NCBI GenBank assembly: GCA_000961595.1
Contig: LADO01000055.1
Coordinates: 85,089 to 149,088 of the forward strand
From: Peptococcaceae bacterium BRH_c4b
GTDB lineage: Bacteria; Bacillota; Desulfotomaculia; Desulfotomaculales; Desulfocucumaceae
Length of the DNA stretch: 64,000 nucleotides
Direction of reading: 5' to 3'
Notes under the pieces: model-generated
Database searches by the model: none
Seen by the model: the letters and a program-made list of their open reading frames with translations, nothing else
Told to the model about the DNA's origin: nothing
Translations under genes and position numbers: made by a program
Shown: positions 6,514-15,495 of the stretch, piece by piece
How the letters are laid out: each line of letters begins with the position of its first letter
Numbering within the stretch: the first letter of the stretch is position 1

Positions 6514-9500
6514 ATGGTGAGATTAACCACATCTGTTGCCTGGGCGCTGTTTGCCCTTTTTCTCCTGGCGCTAGCCCTGGGCAGAATAACAAGCAGAACG
6601 GACCGGAACAACAACACCCACACTTACGAATACGATCCCCTGGGCAATCTTATTAAAACAGTGGACCCCCTGGGGCACGAAACCGTGTTTGCATACGACC
6701 CCCTGGGCAACCTGACCAAAACCATCGATGCCCTGGGCCAAACAGAAGAATATGCCTACGATCCTCTAAACAGAATCACCAACGTTAAAGAAGCAAACCA
6801 GGCTGTGACCACCCTGGAATACGACCCAGTGGGCAATGTCACCAAAGTGCTGGACCCTATGGGCAACACCACCCAATACGACTATGACAGCAATGACCGC
6901 CTGGTCAAAGTAACAGAAGCCCTGGGATATGCCACCGGATACCAGTACGACCCGGTGGGTAACCTTACCGACGTAACCAACGCCAGGGGCAATACCACCA
7001 AACTGGCGTACAACGAACTTAACCAACTGGTGGAAGAAAGCAACCCCTTAAAATCCAGGGCCGCCTACCGGTACGACAGAAACGGCAACCTGACCCAAAA
7101 AACCGACTACCTGGGCCGGCCCACCAGCTTCAGCTACGACAAAAACAACCGGTTGACCGGCATCAACTACAATGGCGAACAATCCGCCAGCTACCGTTAC
7201 GACGCCGTGGGCAACCTTACCGGCATGGACAGCCCTGCCTCCCGGGAGCAGTATACCTATGACAACCTTAACCGGCTGGTGAGAACCGACAATCTTACAC
7301 TTGCCAAAAGCGTCAGCTATATGTACGACCCGGAAGGCAACAAGACCCAGCTTACCGACCCTGAAGACAGAGTGTTCCAGTACCGCTACGATGCCCTTAA
7401 CAGGCTTACACAACACATTGACCCGGAAGACCGGGTAACAACCTTCGACTACGACCCCCTGGGGCAGGTCACCTCTATCAAACGCCCGGGCAGCGAGACC
7501 ACCCAGGCCTATGATGCCGTGGGGAATATCAGCTCTATTCAACACCAGGGCAGACAGGGCACCTTTGCCAGCTTTAAATATGACTACGACCTGGTGGGCA
7601 ACCGCCTTTCCCAAACAGAAGAAGACGGCGCCAAGACTTCGTATGAATATGACGCCCTTTACAGGCTGACAAATGTTAAATATCCAGTAGAAAAAATCAA
7701 AAAGATTCGGGAGACCTACTTAACCCCTCCCAACAGCGTAAACCCTCCCCTGGAAAACGAATCGCAAGACAGTGAGAGCAAAGGAAATGGTAAGGGCAAC
7801 AAAGGAAACGGGTCAAATAAAGGCAATGGTAACGGTAAGAGCAATGGCAATGGCAAAGGAAAAACCGGCAGCCTGGAAAACGAAGCGGCTATAGCATCTT
7901 CCGATTCCGATTTCTCTAAACTCCTTATTGTCCAAATGTTGGTGGCTAAGGCCGGCGGTAACGGCGGCGGAGGCGGTAATGGCGGAGGAAACGGCGGTGG
8001 AAACGGCGGCGGCAACAGTGGAGGAAATGGAAACAGCGGCGGTAATAGTGGCGGTAATGGCAAGGGAAATAACGAAAATAACGGAAACAAAGGAAGCAAC
8101 GGCAAATCCGGCGCCGATACTGAACGTGGAACGGGAAATGGAAAAGGCAAGGGCCTTGAACACGGCAAACACAAGGGTTGGTATAAAAATAAAACCAACC
8201 CCGGCCTGCACCTGGGCTGGTACAAAGACGAAACCAGCCTGCCTGTCCAGTATGAACTGCCGGCTTACCTCATAGATCCCCAGTCAGAGGTATCCTACGA
8301 ATACGACGAAGTGGGCAACCGCACCAGCATGACCGACGACCAGGGCACCACCAGCTACAGCTACGATAAGGCAGAACGCCTTCTATCCGCAGGTGATACC
8401 CAATACTCCTACGATGCCAACGGCAACATGACCGGCAAAGTATCCACCGACCGGGCGGAGGACTACGAATACGACAGCGCCGGGCGGTTAACCAATGCCT
8501 ACTTCGATGACGGCACCTACGTTGGCTACGAATACGACGGCTTTGGCCGCAAAGTATTTCGCACCGAAGACTACTGGCACCCCGAAGAAGGGGAAAAGGA
8601 ATACAAACTGCGCTCGGAAGAAACCAGCTACCTTTATGACGGCGTAAATGTCATGAAGGAATATACAGGAAATGGCAGCCCCCTTGCCGAATACCACATG
8701 GGTGACGACCAGATTATCGCCCGCAACATGTTCGGCTTTAAAGACAGAAAAGACCAGGGGCGCTACGGCAACATGCGCACCCGGGGCAGCCTGATGTACT
8801 ACCACTATGACGCCCTGGGCAACGTCAGCGACATGTCCGACCACCTGGGAGAAGACATAGCCAAATACCGTTTCGACGCCTTCGGCGGCATGTTTGCCGG
8901 CCCCCTGGCGCCCTACAGCTTCCAGGGCATCACCGGCAAGGAATACGACCCCAAATCCGGCTTAATGTTCTACAACTCCCGCTGGTACGACCCCAAGGCC
9001 GGGCGCTTTACCCAGGCTGATAGCTTCAGGGGAGTCCAGACTCAGCCCGGATCACAGCACCCTTATGCCTACGTGGGCAACAACCCCATCAACAGGTTGG
9101 ATCCTACCGGGCATGACTTCCTGGGCTATAGCGTCGAGGGTACAGAATACGGTACCGACTATTACGGAGACCAGTCCGGCTCCTGGAACAACTACGGTGA
9201 GTTCGTTCCGGACAGCGGCGGAGACGACGGAGGAAACGACGGCTGGATCCCGGGCGGCATCGTGCCGGGAGACGGCATTGGGGATAGCGGTGGAAGCGGC
9301 AGCGGAGGTGGTTCCGGTGGCAGCGGGGACGACGACTGGGAACCCCCGGTACCCACGTTGGAGAAACTGATTGGCCAGTATAACAGTACAGCAGGGGCAC
9401 CAGTCGGCTCGAAAAATTGGTACAGCCATATACCGGATAGCTGGTCCAAGTCAAACGTCAGGCAATTGCAAAGAGAGCTAAATGCCTGGGGTTACAGGGA

Positions 9501-10371
9501 TTTCGATGGAAGACAACTAACTGTAGATGGGGACTACGGATCAAGAACATTTTTCTCACAAGCGCAATACTTTGCAAAGGAAAGAGGCAATGCGGAATCC
9601 AAAAAGCTTTTAAACGAACTACTTGCACCTGGAGAAGCACTTTGGTACCACCAGGTAAAACACAAATGGTCTAACTCAAGCATCAAGCAATTACAAAGAG
9701 ATTTAAATGCCTGGGGTTACAGGGACTACGAGGGCAAACCACTTGACCCGGACGGGGACTACGGACGTAGAACAAATTCCGCACAAGTGCAATACTTTGC
9801 GAATAGAGATAATCTATCAATAGGAGATATAAGAAGGATAGATAGGGTTCAACCTAGTCCAATGATACCTGGTGGGCAAATAAGAGCAGCAAAAAGCACG
9901 CAGGAACAGATTATAGAATATGTAATAGTCCCACTTGCAGAGGCAACTGTCGATGCTTTTACGATTGTATTGACTGCTGGAACTGGAACGCCAGCAGTTA
10001 TAGAACGAAAGGCAGGAAGTCTTTTAATAAAAGAGGGGGCAAGAGAAGCTGCAAGTAAAGGCTGGAGGGTTGGAGACGATATCTACAAACTAACTTCTAA
10101 GGGCAATACACCAAGTTGGAATACAGTTAGGCAAAGATTTTGGAAAAATGAAGCTTCTATACCCAATGCTGCACAAAAATATGGTGCTGAGAATGTCCAA
10201 AGAATGAAAAAAGGTTTAGCACCACAAAGATATAATCCAGATAAGGGTGGTATGGAGTCAATGGAACTTAGTCATGAACCTGTTCCAAGAAGGGACGGAG
10301 GAACAGAGGTTGTACCAAGGTGGCCTCAAGATCATGCACAGGTTGACCCATACAGATATCCTGGATATTAA
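6514..10371 (+). CDS. RHS-repeat polymorphic toxin with C-terminal HNH/EndoVII-like domain
   Basis: A 1285-residue protein. Residues 4-23 form a hydrophobic stretch, then YD/RHS repeats (YEYDPLGN..., many copies) run from about 30 to 390. A Gly/Asn/Lys-rich block (about 409-555) interrupts the repeats, which resume to about 740. The RHS core ends with GRFTQAD...YAYVGNNPINRLDPTG near 830-870. After a Gly/Asp/Ser linker come two peptidoglycan-binding-like modules (LNAWGYRD near 990 and 1065) and a C-terminal region ending ELSHEP...GG...WPQDHAQVDPYR, which resembles HNH/EndoVII-superfamily nuclease toxins. The first 6.5 kb-end looks short for an RHS protein and has no good ribosome site, so the N-terminal delivery part may have been lost. 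The next gene is the likely immunity protein. Confidence 0.85.
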   Translation: MVRLTTSVAWALFALFLLALALGRITSRTDRNNNTHTYEYDPLGNLIKTVDPLGHETVFAYDPLGNLTKTIDALGQTEEYAYDPLNRITNVKEANQAVTTLEYDPVGNVTKVLDPMGNTTQYDYDSNDRLVKVTEALGYATGYQYDPVGNLTDVTNARGNTTKLAYNELNQLVEESNPLKSRAAYRYDRNGNLTQKTDYLGRPTSFSYDKNNRLTGINYNGEQSASYRYDAVGNLTGMDSPASREQYTYDNLNRLVRTDNLTLAKSVSYMYDPEGNKTQLTDPEDRVFQYRYDALNRLTQHIDPEDRVTTFDYDPLGQVTSIKRPGSETTQAYDAVGNISSIQHQGRQGTFASFKYDYDLVGNRLSQTEEDGAKTSYEYDALYRLTNVKYPVEKIKKIRETYLTPPNSVNPPLENESQDSESKGNGKGNKGNGSNKGNGNGKSNGNGKGKTGSLENEAAIASSDSDFSKLLIVQMLVAKAGGNGGGGGNGGGNGGGNGGGNSGGNGNSGGNSGGNGKGNNENNGNKGSNGKSGADTERGTGNGKGKGLEHGKHKGWYKNKTNPGLHLGWYKDETSLPVQYELPAYLIDPQSEVSYEYDEVGNRTSMTDDQGTTSYSYDKAERLLSAGDTQYSYDANGNMTGKVSTDRAEDYEYDSAGRLTNAYFDDGTYVGYEYDGFGRKVFRTEDYWHPEEGEKEYKLRSEETSYLYDGVNVMKEYTGNGSPLAEYHMGDDQIIARNMFGFKDRKDQGRYGNMRTRGSLMYYHYDALGNVSDMSDHLGEDIAKYRFDAFGGMFAGPLAPYSFQGITGKEYDPKSGLMFYNSRWYDPKAGRFTQADSFRGVQTQPGSQHPYAYVGNNPINRLDPTGHDFLGYSVEGTEYGTDYYGDQSGSWNNYGEFVPDSGGDDGGNDGWIPGGIVPGDGIGDSGGSGSGGGSGGSGDDDWEPPVPTLEKLIGQYNSTAGAPVGSKNWYSHIPDSWSKSNVRQLQRELNAWGYRDFDGRQLTVDGDYGSRTFFSQAQYFAKERGNAESKKLLNELLAPGEALWYHQVKHKWSNSSIKQLQRDLNAWGYRDYEGKPLDPDGDYGRRTNSAQVQYFANRDNLSIGDIRRIDRVQPSPMIPGGQIRAAKSTQEQIIEYVIVPLAEATVDAFTIVLTAGTGTPAVIERKAGSLLIKEGAREAASKGWRVGDDIYKLTSKGNTPSWNTVRQRFWKNEASIPNAAQKYGAENVQRMKKGLAPQRYNPDKGGMESMELSHEPVPRRDGGTEVVPRWPQDHAQVDPYRYPGY

Positions 10372-10389
10372 TCTGAGGAGTGATAACAA

Positions 10390-10857
10390 TTGGCAAAAAC
10401 ATTAGCGGAAATACTTGCTAATGCAAAAGGCGGTCCAATTGACTGCCAGGGTAAGAGTGTGATGATGTCTTATAAGATACCTGTGGCTAAAGGTCAAGAG
10501 GTAGAGATTGAATTTTTGCAATACAACGAAACCTATCAGCAGGGTTTTGAAGTATCAATTGACCAGAGAAAAGGATTTATCGAGGTAAATGGCCAGAGAC
10601 TCAACGCCCCTGTTTTTTGGACAAATACTGCTCCTAAGACATTCAGCTTTAAGTGTTTTCCTAAGAAACCAGAAGGATTAATGAATATATGGAATGTTTG
10701 GCAGAACATTGAGTATAAAGAAAACATAGATTCATGGATAGGGAATGCTGGGCTGTATGTGGAACAGATGGAAGATGGTGAACTGATTTTCCATTGCAGT
10801 AATGGAATGGACCAAGTTAACTTTGAAGACTTAGTTTTTAAAATGAAGGCAAAGTAG
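10390..10857 (+). CDS. Probable immunity protein for the RHS toxin
   Basis: A 155-residue soluble protein beginning 18 bases after the toxin stop, with TTG start behind GAGGAGTGAT. I do not recognise the family. It has no signal peptide or membrane segment and is rich in aromatic residues and acidic patches (GLYVEQMEDGELIFHC), as expected of a cytoplasmic inhibitor. The immunity role is inferred only from position: polymorphic toxin genes are nearly always followed by their cognate immunity gene. Base composition in the toxin tail and this gene is visibly more AT-rich than the RHS repeats, consistent with exchange of toxin tip and immunity gene as a cassette. Confidence 0.6.
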   Translation: MAKTLAEILANAKGGPIDCQGKSVMMSYKIPVAKGQEVEIEFLQYNETYQQGFEVSIDQRKGFIEVNGQRLNAPVFWTNTAPKTFSFKCFPKKPEGLMNIWNVWQNIEYKENIDSWIGNAGLYVEQMEDGELIFHCSNGMDQVNFEDLVFKMKAK

Positions 10858-10958
10858 CTTAGAAGAAGACATGGGGTGTTTCTGACCAGGCAAAATGTCA
10901 AATAAATGCCTAAGATACGTAACCGATTGGGGTCTACTTTTTTATGATGATTTCTGGC

Positions 10959-10994
10959 GAGCGGAGTGCGAAGGAAACTCGCACGCTCCGTTCT
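10959..10994 (+). mobile_element. Group II intron domain V remnant
   Basis: A 36-base hairpin starting GAGCGGAG and ending CTCCGTTCT with an inner GTGCGA/TCGCAC stem has the layout of bacterial group II intron domain V, and the next bases (GAGAGGGGTGATT) resemble domain VI. No reverse transcriptase lies directly upstream, so this is a 3' scar of a further intron, next to the truncated intron gene at 11059. Confidence 0.6.
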
Positions 10995-11058
10995 GAGAGG
11001 GGTGATTGGAAAAGTGCTGTCTTAGGATAGTAACTTAGGATAGTAACTCGCTGGTCGC

Positions 11059-11212
11059 CTACTCTACGTGCGCCATGTGATGGAAAAGCATAAACGACAT
11101 CAAGACTGGAAAAAGGTTAAGGAACTCCATAAGCAGAGACAATCCATACCTTCCAAGGATACAAACGATTCGTCCTTCAGACGACTCTATTATATCCGCT
11201 ATGCAGACGACT
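11059..11212 (+). pseudogene. Outer group II intron reverse transcriptase, 5' fragment (N-truncated, interrupted)
   Basis: The frame reads VRHVMEKHKRHQDWKK...RRLYYIRYADD, the stretch leading into the YADD catalytic box of a group II intron reverse transcriptase. It lacks the N-terminal RT motifs, so the gene was already truncated. Directly after the second Asp codon and one further base, a complete second group II intron begins. The rest of this RT resumes at 13076. Confidence 0.7.
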
Positions 11213-13075
11213 GTGCGCCACGAAGGCGTAGGGCTGCTAGACAGTCCATAAGCTATGCTTAACCGAAGATGAGGGAAGGCCCCTCGGAGCCGCCATACAG
11301 GTGGAGGCTCCAAACCACCGTAAGCTGCTGTGGCCAAAAGCCATGGTGGTGAGCGTTACGGAAAAGGCGAAGCAAGACTTCGTCAGGTGTGTGCCAATGG
11401 AGACGAACACCAGTGAACCGCTGATAAAGTGTCGAAAGCGTAGGGACGTCATCAAAACCGGGAGGTAGTCGTTAGCCCGGGATAAGCCTGGAAGAAACCT
11501 GTTTACTGACCAGGCGGTGGCCGGTATGAAGGCGGCGTGAACATGGCACAGGCTTCGGTTAGGAACGTGGGAACCTGCCCTCCGATGCCAAGGGAGAAAT
11601 CCAAGCGGAAGACCCGCAAGGACGAAAGTACCGATGCGGAGTGCAGGGGCGGAACAGCCCGTAGTAGTAATGAAGCTCCGTAATGGGAGTGGAGCAAAGG
11701 GGCTGTGTTATCCAGTTTTGAACAAAGGTCAACCATAAAGGGAGGAGCCAATGGACAAAACAAAGCCGTATGAAATCTCCAAACACGTAGTGCTGGAGGC
11801 ATTCCAACGAGTGAAAGCGAACAAAGGGGCAGCTGGAGTAGACGACCAAGATCTGGAAGCATTCGAGGCGAACTTGAAGAACAACCTCTACAAGATATGG
11901 AATAGGATGTCTTCCGGCAGCTATTTTCCTCCACCCGTTAAAGCGGTAGAAATACCCAAGAAAAACGGGGGAGTACGCGTACTCGGAGTTCCCACTGTAG
12001 CGGACCGAGTGGCGCAGATGGTCGCTAAAATCTATTTCGAGCCGCAGGTAGAACCATACTTCCATCCGGATTCCTACGGTTATCGACCGGGAAAGTCGGC
12101 CGCCGATGCGCTTGCTGTCACCCGGCAGCGATGCTGGAGGTACGACTGGATACTGGAGTTCGATATCAAGGGCCTGTTCGATAATATTGAACATGAACTG
12201 TTGATGAAGGCAATCCGTAAACATACCGATAATCCATGGGTCATACTTTACATCCATAGATGGCTCAAAGCATCTTTTCAGATGCCTGATGGCACTGTCA
12301 AGGAGCGGACAAAAGGTACTCCGCAGGGAGGTGTCATTAGTCCTGTTTTAGCCAATCTGTTTCTTCACTATGCGTTCGATACGTGGATGGTCCGGAATCA
12401 TCCCGGCAAGCCGTTCGCTCGCTATGCTGATGACGCTGTGGCACACTGCCGCAGCATGGAAGATGCGGAAAAGCTCCATGATAGTTTGAAGAAACGGTTT
12501 GCGGAATGCGGATTGGAACTCCATCCGACCAAGACCCGCATTGTCTACTGCAAGGATGATGACCGGCGAGGTAACTGCCTGGAAACAAAGTTCGACTTTT
12601 TGGGCTACACCTTCCGACCGCGGAGGTCCAAGAATAAATATGGAAAACATTTCATCAACTTCACCCCAGCAGTCAGCAATAAGGCGAAAAAGGCCATGCG
12701 TCAGACCATTCACGGATGGCGCATGCACCTGAAGCCGGACAAATCCCTTGAAGACCTGTCCCGGATGTTCAATCCGGTGGTAAGAGGTTGGGTTAACTAT
12801 TATGGACGCTTTTACATTTCAGAGCTGTATTCAGTACTTAAGCACATGAATCGCGCTTTGGTCCGCTGGGCACAACGAAAGTACAAGAAGTTAGAAAGGC
12901 ATCAGCGGCGGGCGACGTACTGGCTTGATAGAATAGCCAAACGTGAACAGAAGTTGTTCGTGCAATGGAAAATGGGGATTTATCCTGCGGCTGGATAATG
13001 GGAGCCGGATGAGCTGAGAAGTTCAAGTCCGGTTCTGAGAGGGCCTGGGGGTGCAACTCCCCCGGGCTACTCACC
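11213..13075 (+). mobile_element. Complete group II intron nested in another intron's RT gene
   Basis: The 5' end is GTGCGCC at 11213, a canonical group II boundary. The 538 bases before the RT gene are rich in complementary segments expected of domains I-IV. Domain V is at 13002-13036 (GAGCCGGAT ... GTCCGGTTCT), followed by a domain VI hairpin with a GGGGG/CCCCC stem at about 13040-13068. The 3' end is at 13074 or 13075: ending at 13075 restores the interrupted frame as YADD-W-LLGF. Length is about 1.86 kb. Insertion inside the YADD codons of a second RT makes a nested (twintron-like) arrangement. Confidence 0.8.
11751..12998 (+). CDS. Group II intron reverse transcriptase/maturase (intact)
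   Basis: A 415-residue intron-encoded protein that helps its intron splice and retrohome. RT blocks are in order: AFQRVKANKGAAGVD, PVKAVEIPKKNGGVRVLGVPTVADRV, YGYRPGKSA, ILEFDIKGLFDNI, GTPQGGVISPVLANLFL, the catalytic FARYADDAV near residue 225, and FDFLGYTF. A maturase (X) domain follows (VVRGWVNYYGRF). There is no HNH endonuclease domain. ATG 11751 follows a GGGAGGAG site. The frame is uninterrupted and the catalytic Asp pair is present, so the element may be active. Confidence 0.93.
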   Translation: MDKTKPYEISKHVVLEAFQRVKANKGAAGVDDQDLEAFEANLKNNLYKIWNRMSSGSYFPPPVKAVEIPKKNGGVRVLGVPTVADRVAQMVAKIYFEPQVEPYFHPDSYGYRPGKSAADALAVTRQRCWRYDWILEFDIKGLFDNIEHELLMKAIRKHTDNPWVILYIHRWLKASFQMPDGTVKERTKGTPQGGVISPVLANLFLHYAFDTWMVRNHPGKPFARYADDAVAHCRSMEDAEKLHDSLKKRFAECGLELHPTKTRIVYCKDDDRRGNCLETKFDFLGYTFRPRRSKNKYGKHFINFTPAVSNKAKKAMRQTIHGWRMHLKPDKSLEDLSRMFNPVVRGWVNYYGRFYISELYSVLKHMNRALVRWAQRKYKKLERHQRRATYWLDRIAKREQKLFVQWKMGIYPAAG

Positions 13076-13643
13076 GGCTGCTAGGCTTTTCTGGCCCGAA
13101 GCAGGAAGCGGTCAATATCAAAGAAGAAATTAGAACCTTTCTTGCCGCTGAACTCAAGCTAACTCTCAGTGAAGCGAAAACTTTGATTACCCATGCAAAA
13201 ACGGAAAAAGCGCGATTTCTCGGCTATGACATCCATGTTCTACAACAGGATACGAAACATGACAGACGAGGACAACGCAGTATTAATGGAGTGATTGGGT
13301 TCCGCATCCCAGACGAGAAGATGAAGGACAAAGCAAGATTATATAAAAAGGGTGGAAAAGCGATTCATCGTAAAGAGCGGACGATTAATTCAGATTTTGA
13401 TATTATCGCCCAATACCAGTCCGAGTTTCGTGGATTCGCTCAATACTATTTACTTGCCTATAACGCGCATCAGTTACACAATCTCAAGAGGATAATAGAA
13501 TTGTCTTTAGCACGAACCCTTGCGAATAAATTTAAAACAACTGTTAACAAAATATTCAAGAAGTACAAAACGACCCGTGAAACGGATGGACAAAGCTACA
13601 ATGTACTCCAAACAGAAGTGAAACGAGAAGGTAAACAGCCGTT
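13076..13643 (+). pseudogene. Outer group II intron reverse transcriptase, 3' fragment
   Basis: The frame continues the RT broken at 11212: LLGFSGPKQEAVNIKEEI, then ELKLTLSEAKTLITHA, KARFLGYDI and a maturase-like region ending TTVNKIFKKYKTTRETDG. The homology to the RT ends near 13640, where another reading frame becomes that of a transposase, so the outer intron also lost its 3' end. Splicing out the inner intron would join YIRYADD to WLLGFSGPK in frame. Confidence 0.75.
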
Positions 13644-14257
13644 GGTGTCTAATGGGAAACCATATCCATCTCCTGTTTGGGGAAGGCAATAAAGAACTGT
13701 CGGATACGATGAAGCGCATAGGAGTAAGTTATGCCTACCATTATAATTGGAAGTATAATACAGTAGGCCACTTGTTCCAGGACAGATTTAAGAGTGAAAA
13801 AGTTGATAGTGATGCGTATCTATTGACAGTGATAAGGTACATACATCAGAACCCTGCCAAAGCTAGGTTTATAAATGAGCTTACAGATTGGAAGTGGAGC
13901 AGTTGTATTGGGTATTACGGAGAGAAAACCTATCCACCGGGATTGTTAGATAGCGAATTGATACTGAGTATGTTTTCCGAGGAAAGGGCAAGTGCTATAG
14001 CCGGCTTCAAGGAATTCAACGAGGCAAAAAATGAGGACAAATGCTTAGATAATGAAACAACAAAACGATTAACAGATGACCAAGCTAGAGCAGAGATAGA
14101 AAAGATTATTTCCGCATTTGAAATAGCCCAAATTAAAAGTTTTCCAAAGTCACAGCGGGATGAGATAATATCGAAAGTTAAGAAGATAGAAGGCTTGACA
14201 CAACGGCAAGCAGCCAGGATTTTAGGTGTTTCACCCAATTTGATATTCAAGGCGTGA
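13640..14257 (+). pseudogene. REP-associated (RAYT/IS200-like) tyrosine transposase, 5'-truncated
   Basis: Frame 2 reads WCLMGNHIHLLFGEGN, the HUH motif of Y1 transposases of the RAYT type, then LFQDRFKSEKVDSDAYLLTVIRYIHQNPAKARFI and WKWSSCIGYYG with the catalytic region, and a C-terminal helix-turn-helix (LTQRQAARILGVS). Family members carry about 30-40 residues before the HUH motif; here that part is replaced by the intron RT fragment. The ATG at 13652 gives a 201-residue product, but the missing strand before HxH makes activity doubtful. A GAGAACCGTCCC motif just after the stop (14269-14280) resembles half of a REP hairpin. Confidence 0.75.
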
Positions 14258-14387
14258 GGAAGCATGAGAACCGTCCCTTTGCTACCCTTCCTTGCTTCCC
14301 CCGTGGCCCTGTGTTATATCGTAAAAGGTAATTCATTACGGTTATAGAACTCTATATTAACAATTCTAAATATACGGGGGGATTCGG

Positions 14388-14735
14388 ATGTTTGTGGGCA
14401 ATGTGAAAAATATTGAGGAAATAAAACTTACCGTTCCGGGTGTGGTAAACGCCTTTAAGAAGACATTGATCGGGCCGGGGGAGGGTTGGGAAGGATGGGT
14501 AATGCGGCTATTTACCCTGAAAGAAAAAGGTAATTCCCCCCGCCATGCTCATCCCTGGCCACATATCAATTATGTGGTGAGCGGCAGGGGTAAGCTATAT
14601 ATTGACGGTAAAGAAAATGTGCTGGAGCAGGGTTCTGTGGCCTATGTCCCTTCCGGTGCCGAGCACCAGTTTGTCAGTACAGGGGATGAGAATTTTGCTT
14701 TTATCTGTATTGTGCCCGAGGAGGGGGACAAGTAG
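14388..14735 (+). CDS. Small single-domain cupin protein
   Basis: A 115-residue protein consisting of one cupin barrel. Motif 1 is visible as PRHAHPWPHINYVVSGRGKLYIDG (two or three His and a weak Glu position) and motif 2 as GSVAYVPSGAEHQFVSTG with its conserved His, so a metal site is likely. Such proteins range from sugar isomerases to dioxygenase-like and sensor proteins; nothing here narrows it. It begins with ATG behind a GGGGGGA site, is monocistronic, and converges on the TetR gene. Confidence 0.85.
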   Translation: MFVGNVKNIEEIKLTVPGVVNAFKKTLIGPGEGWEGWVMRLFTLKEKGNSPRHAHPWPHINYVVSGRGKLYIDGKENVLEQGSVAYVPSGAEHQFVSTGDENFAFICIVPEEGDK

Positions 14736-14887
14736 TTACCGATTCGGTATCCAGTCCGGCTACTCTCACTTCAGAGGAAATCTCTACGCTAGCTGTGCTA
14801 AATTGCTGCAGGGCAGTGACCACCACGCACATCGGTAACAAAGGCTCCTCTGCTGGTGGGCTTGCCTTCGGCTCATGAGTTTCGAGG

Positions 14888-15490
14888 CTAATTACCTCCA
14901 GTGGGCAGGGATACATACTTGTCGGCTGCAATCCCGTGGATGAAAATCGTAAATAGTGAGCGGACCGTTTCCTCGGGAGTGAGATTGTTGTCTAGTATAA
15001 AGGTCGGGTTGCCCACCGCCCTGATGCTGGCCAAAAGGGCGGTGGTAATAATCTTGGGATTGATGTTACTGTTGAAATAGCGGTCATTATTTATCAATAT
15101 ACCTTCAAATATCTCCTGTATATTCCGGGTGCGGAACTGTTCCAGTTTTTCCCACAGGTGAGGATAATGCTTTTGTAAGTCATACAGCACTGAAGGCTGC
15201 ACCACCCGGAGGTTTTGCGTAATACCGAGTACTACGTTCATGATTTTTTCCAGCGGGTTTTCCGTTTTTTCCAGGGCCTGTTCTATACTCCGCCGGACAT
15301 CGGCCATGAATTGCTCCAGAACGGATTCTATAATTTCCTCTTTACTGTTGAAATAACGGTATATGGTTCTCTTGCTGATACCGGTACGGGCGGTGAGGTC
15401 ATCCACCGTAAAGCCGGAAAATCCCCGCACCATGGCCATTTCTCTGCAGGCGGCAATTATCCTTTGCCTATAGTCCACGCCAGCCACCAC
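14888..15490 (-). CDS. TetR/AcrR-family repressor of the adjacent ABC exporter
   Basis: The N-terminal helix-turn-helix is typical: RQRIIAACREMAMVRGFSGFTVDDLTARTGISKRTIYRYFNSKEEII. The remaining 150 residues are the variable ligand-binding part. An in-frame ATG exists at 15646, but the extra 52 residues would be encoded by the MITE-like repeat 15496-15669; GTG 15490 or 15487 behind AAAGGTGG gives about 200 residues, normal for TetR, and is preferred. It is the last gene of the minus-strand exporter operon, as in YbhH/CecR-type systems. A perfect inverted repeat at 19627-19660 before the operon is its likely operator. Confidence 0.88.
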   Translation of the reverse strand: MVAGVDYRQRIIAACREMAMVRGFSGFTVDDLTARTGISKRTIYRYFNSKEEIIESVLEQFMADVRRSIEQALEKTENPLEKIMNVVLGITQNLRVVQPSVLYDLQKHYPHLWEKLEQFRTRNIQEIFEGILINNDRYFNSNINPKIITTALLASIRAVGNPTFILDNNLTPEETVRSLFTIFIHGIAADKYVSLPTGGN

Positions 15491-15495
15491 CTTTC

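Noticed and set aside
7716..8225. Long minus-strand frame rich in Pro/Leu opposite the Gly/Asn-rich insert of the RHS gene
   Set aside because: It is the shadow of a repetitive GC-biased coding stretch; no ribosome site or recognisable domain.
8488..8844. Minus-strand Val/Ala-rich frame inside the RHS gene
   Set aside because: Antisense shadow of YD repeats; no start signal.
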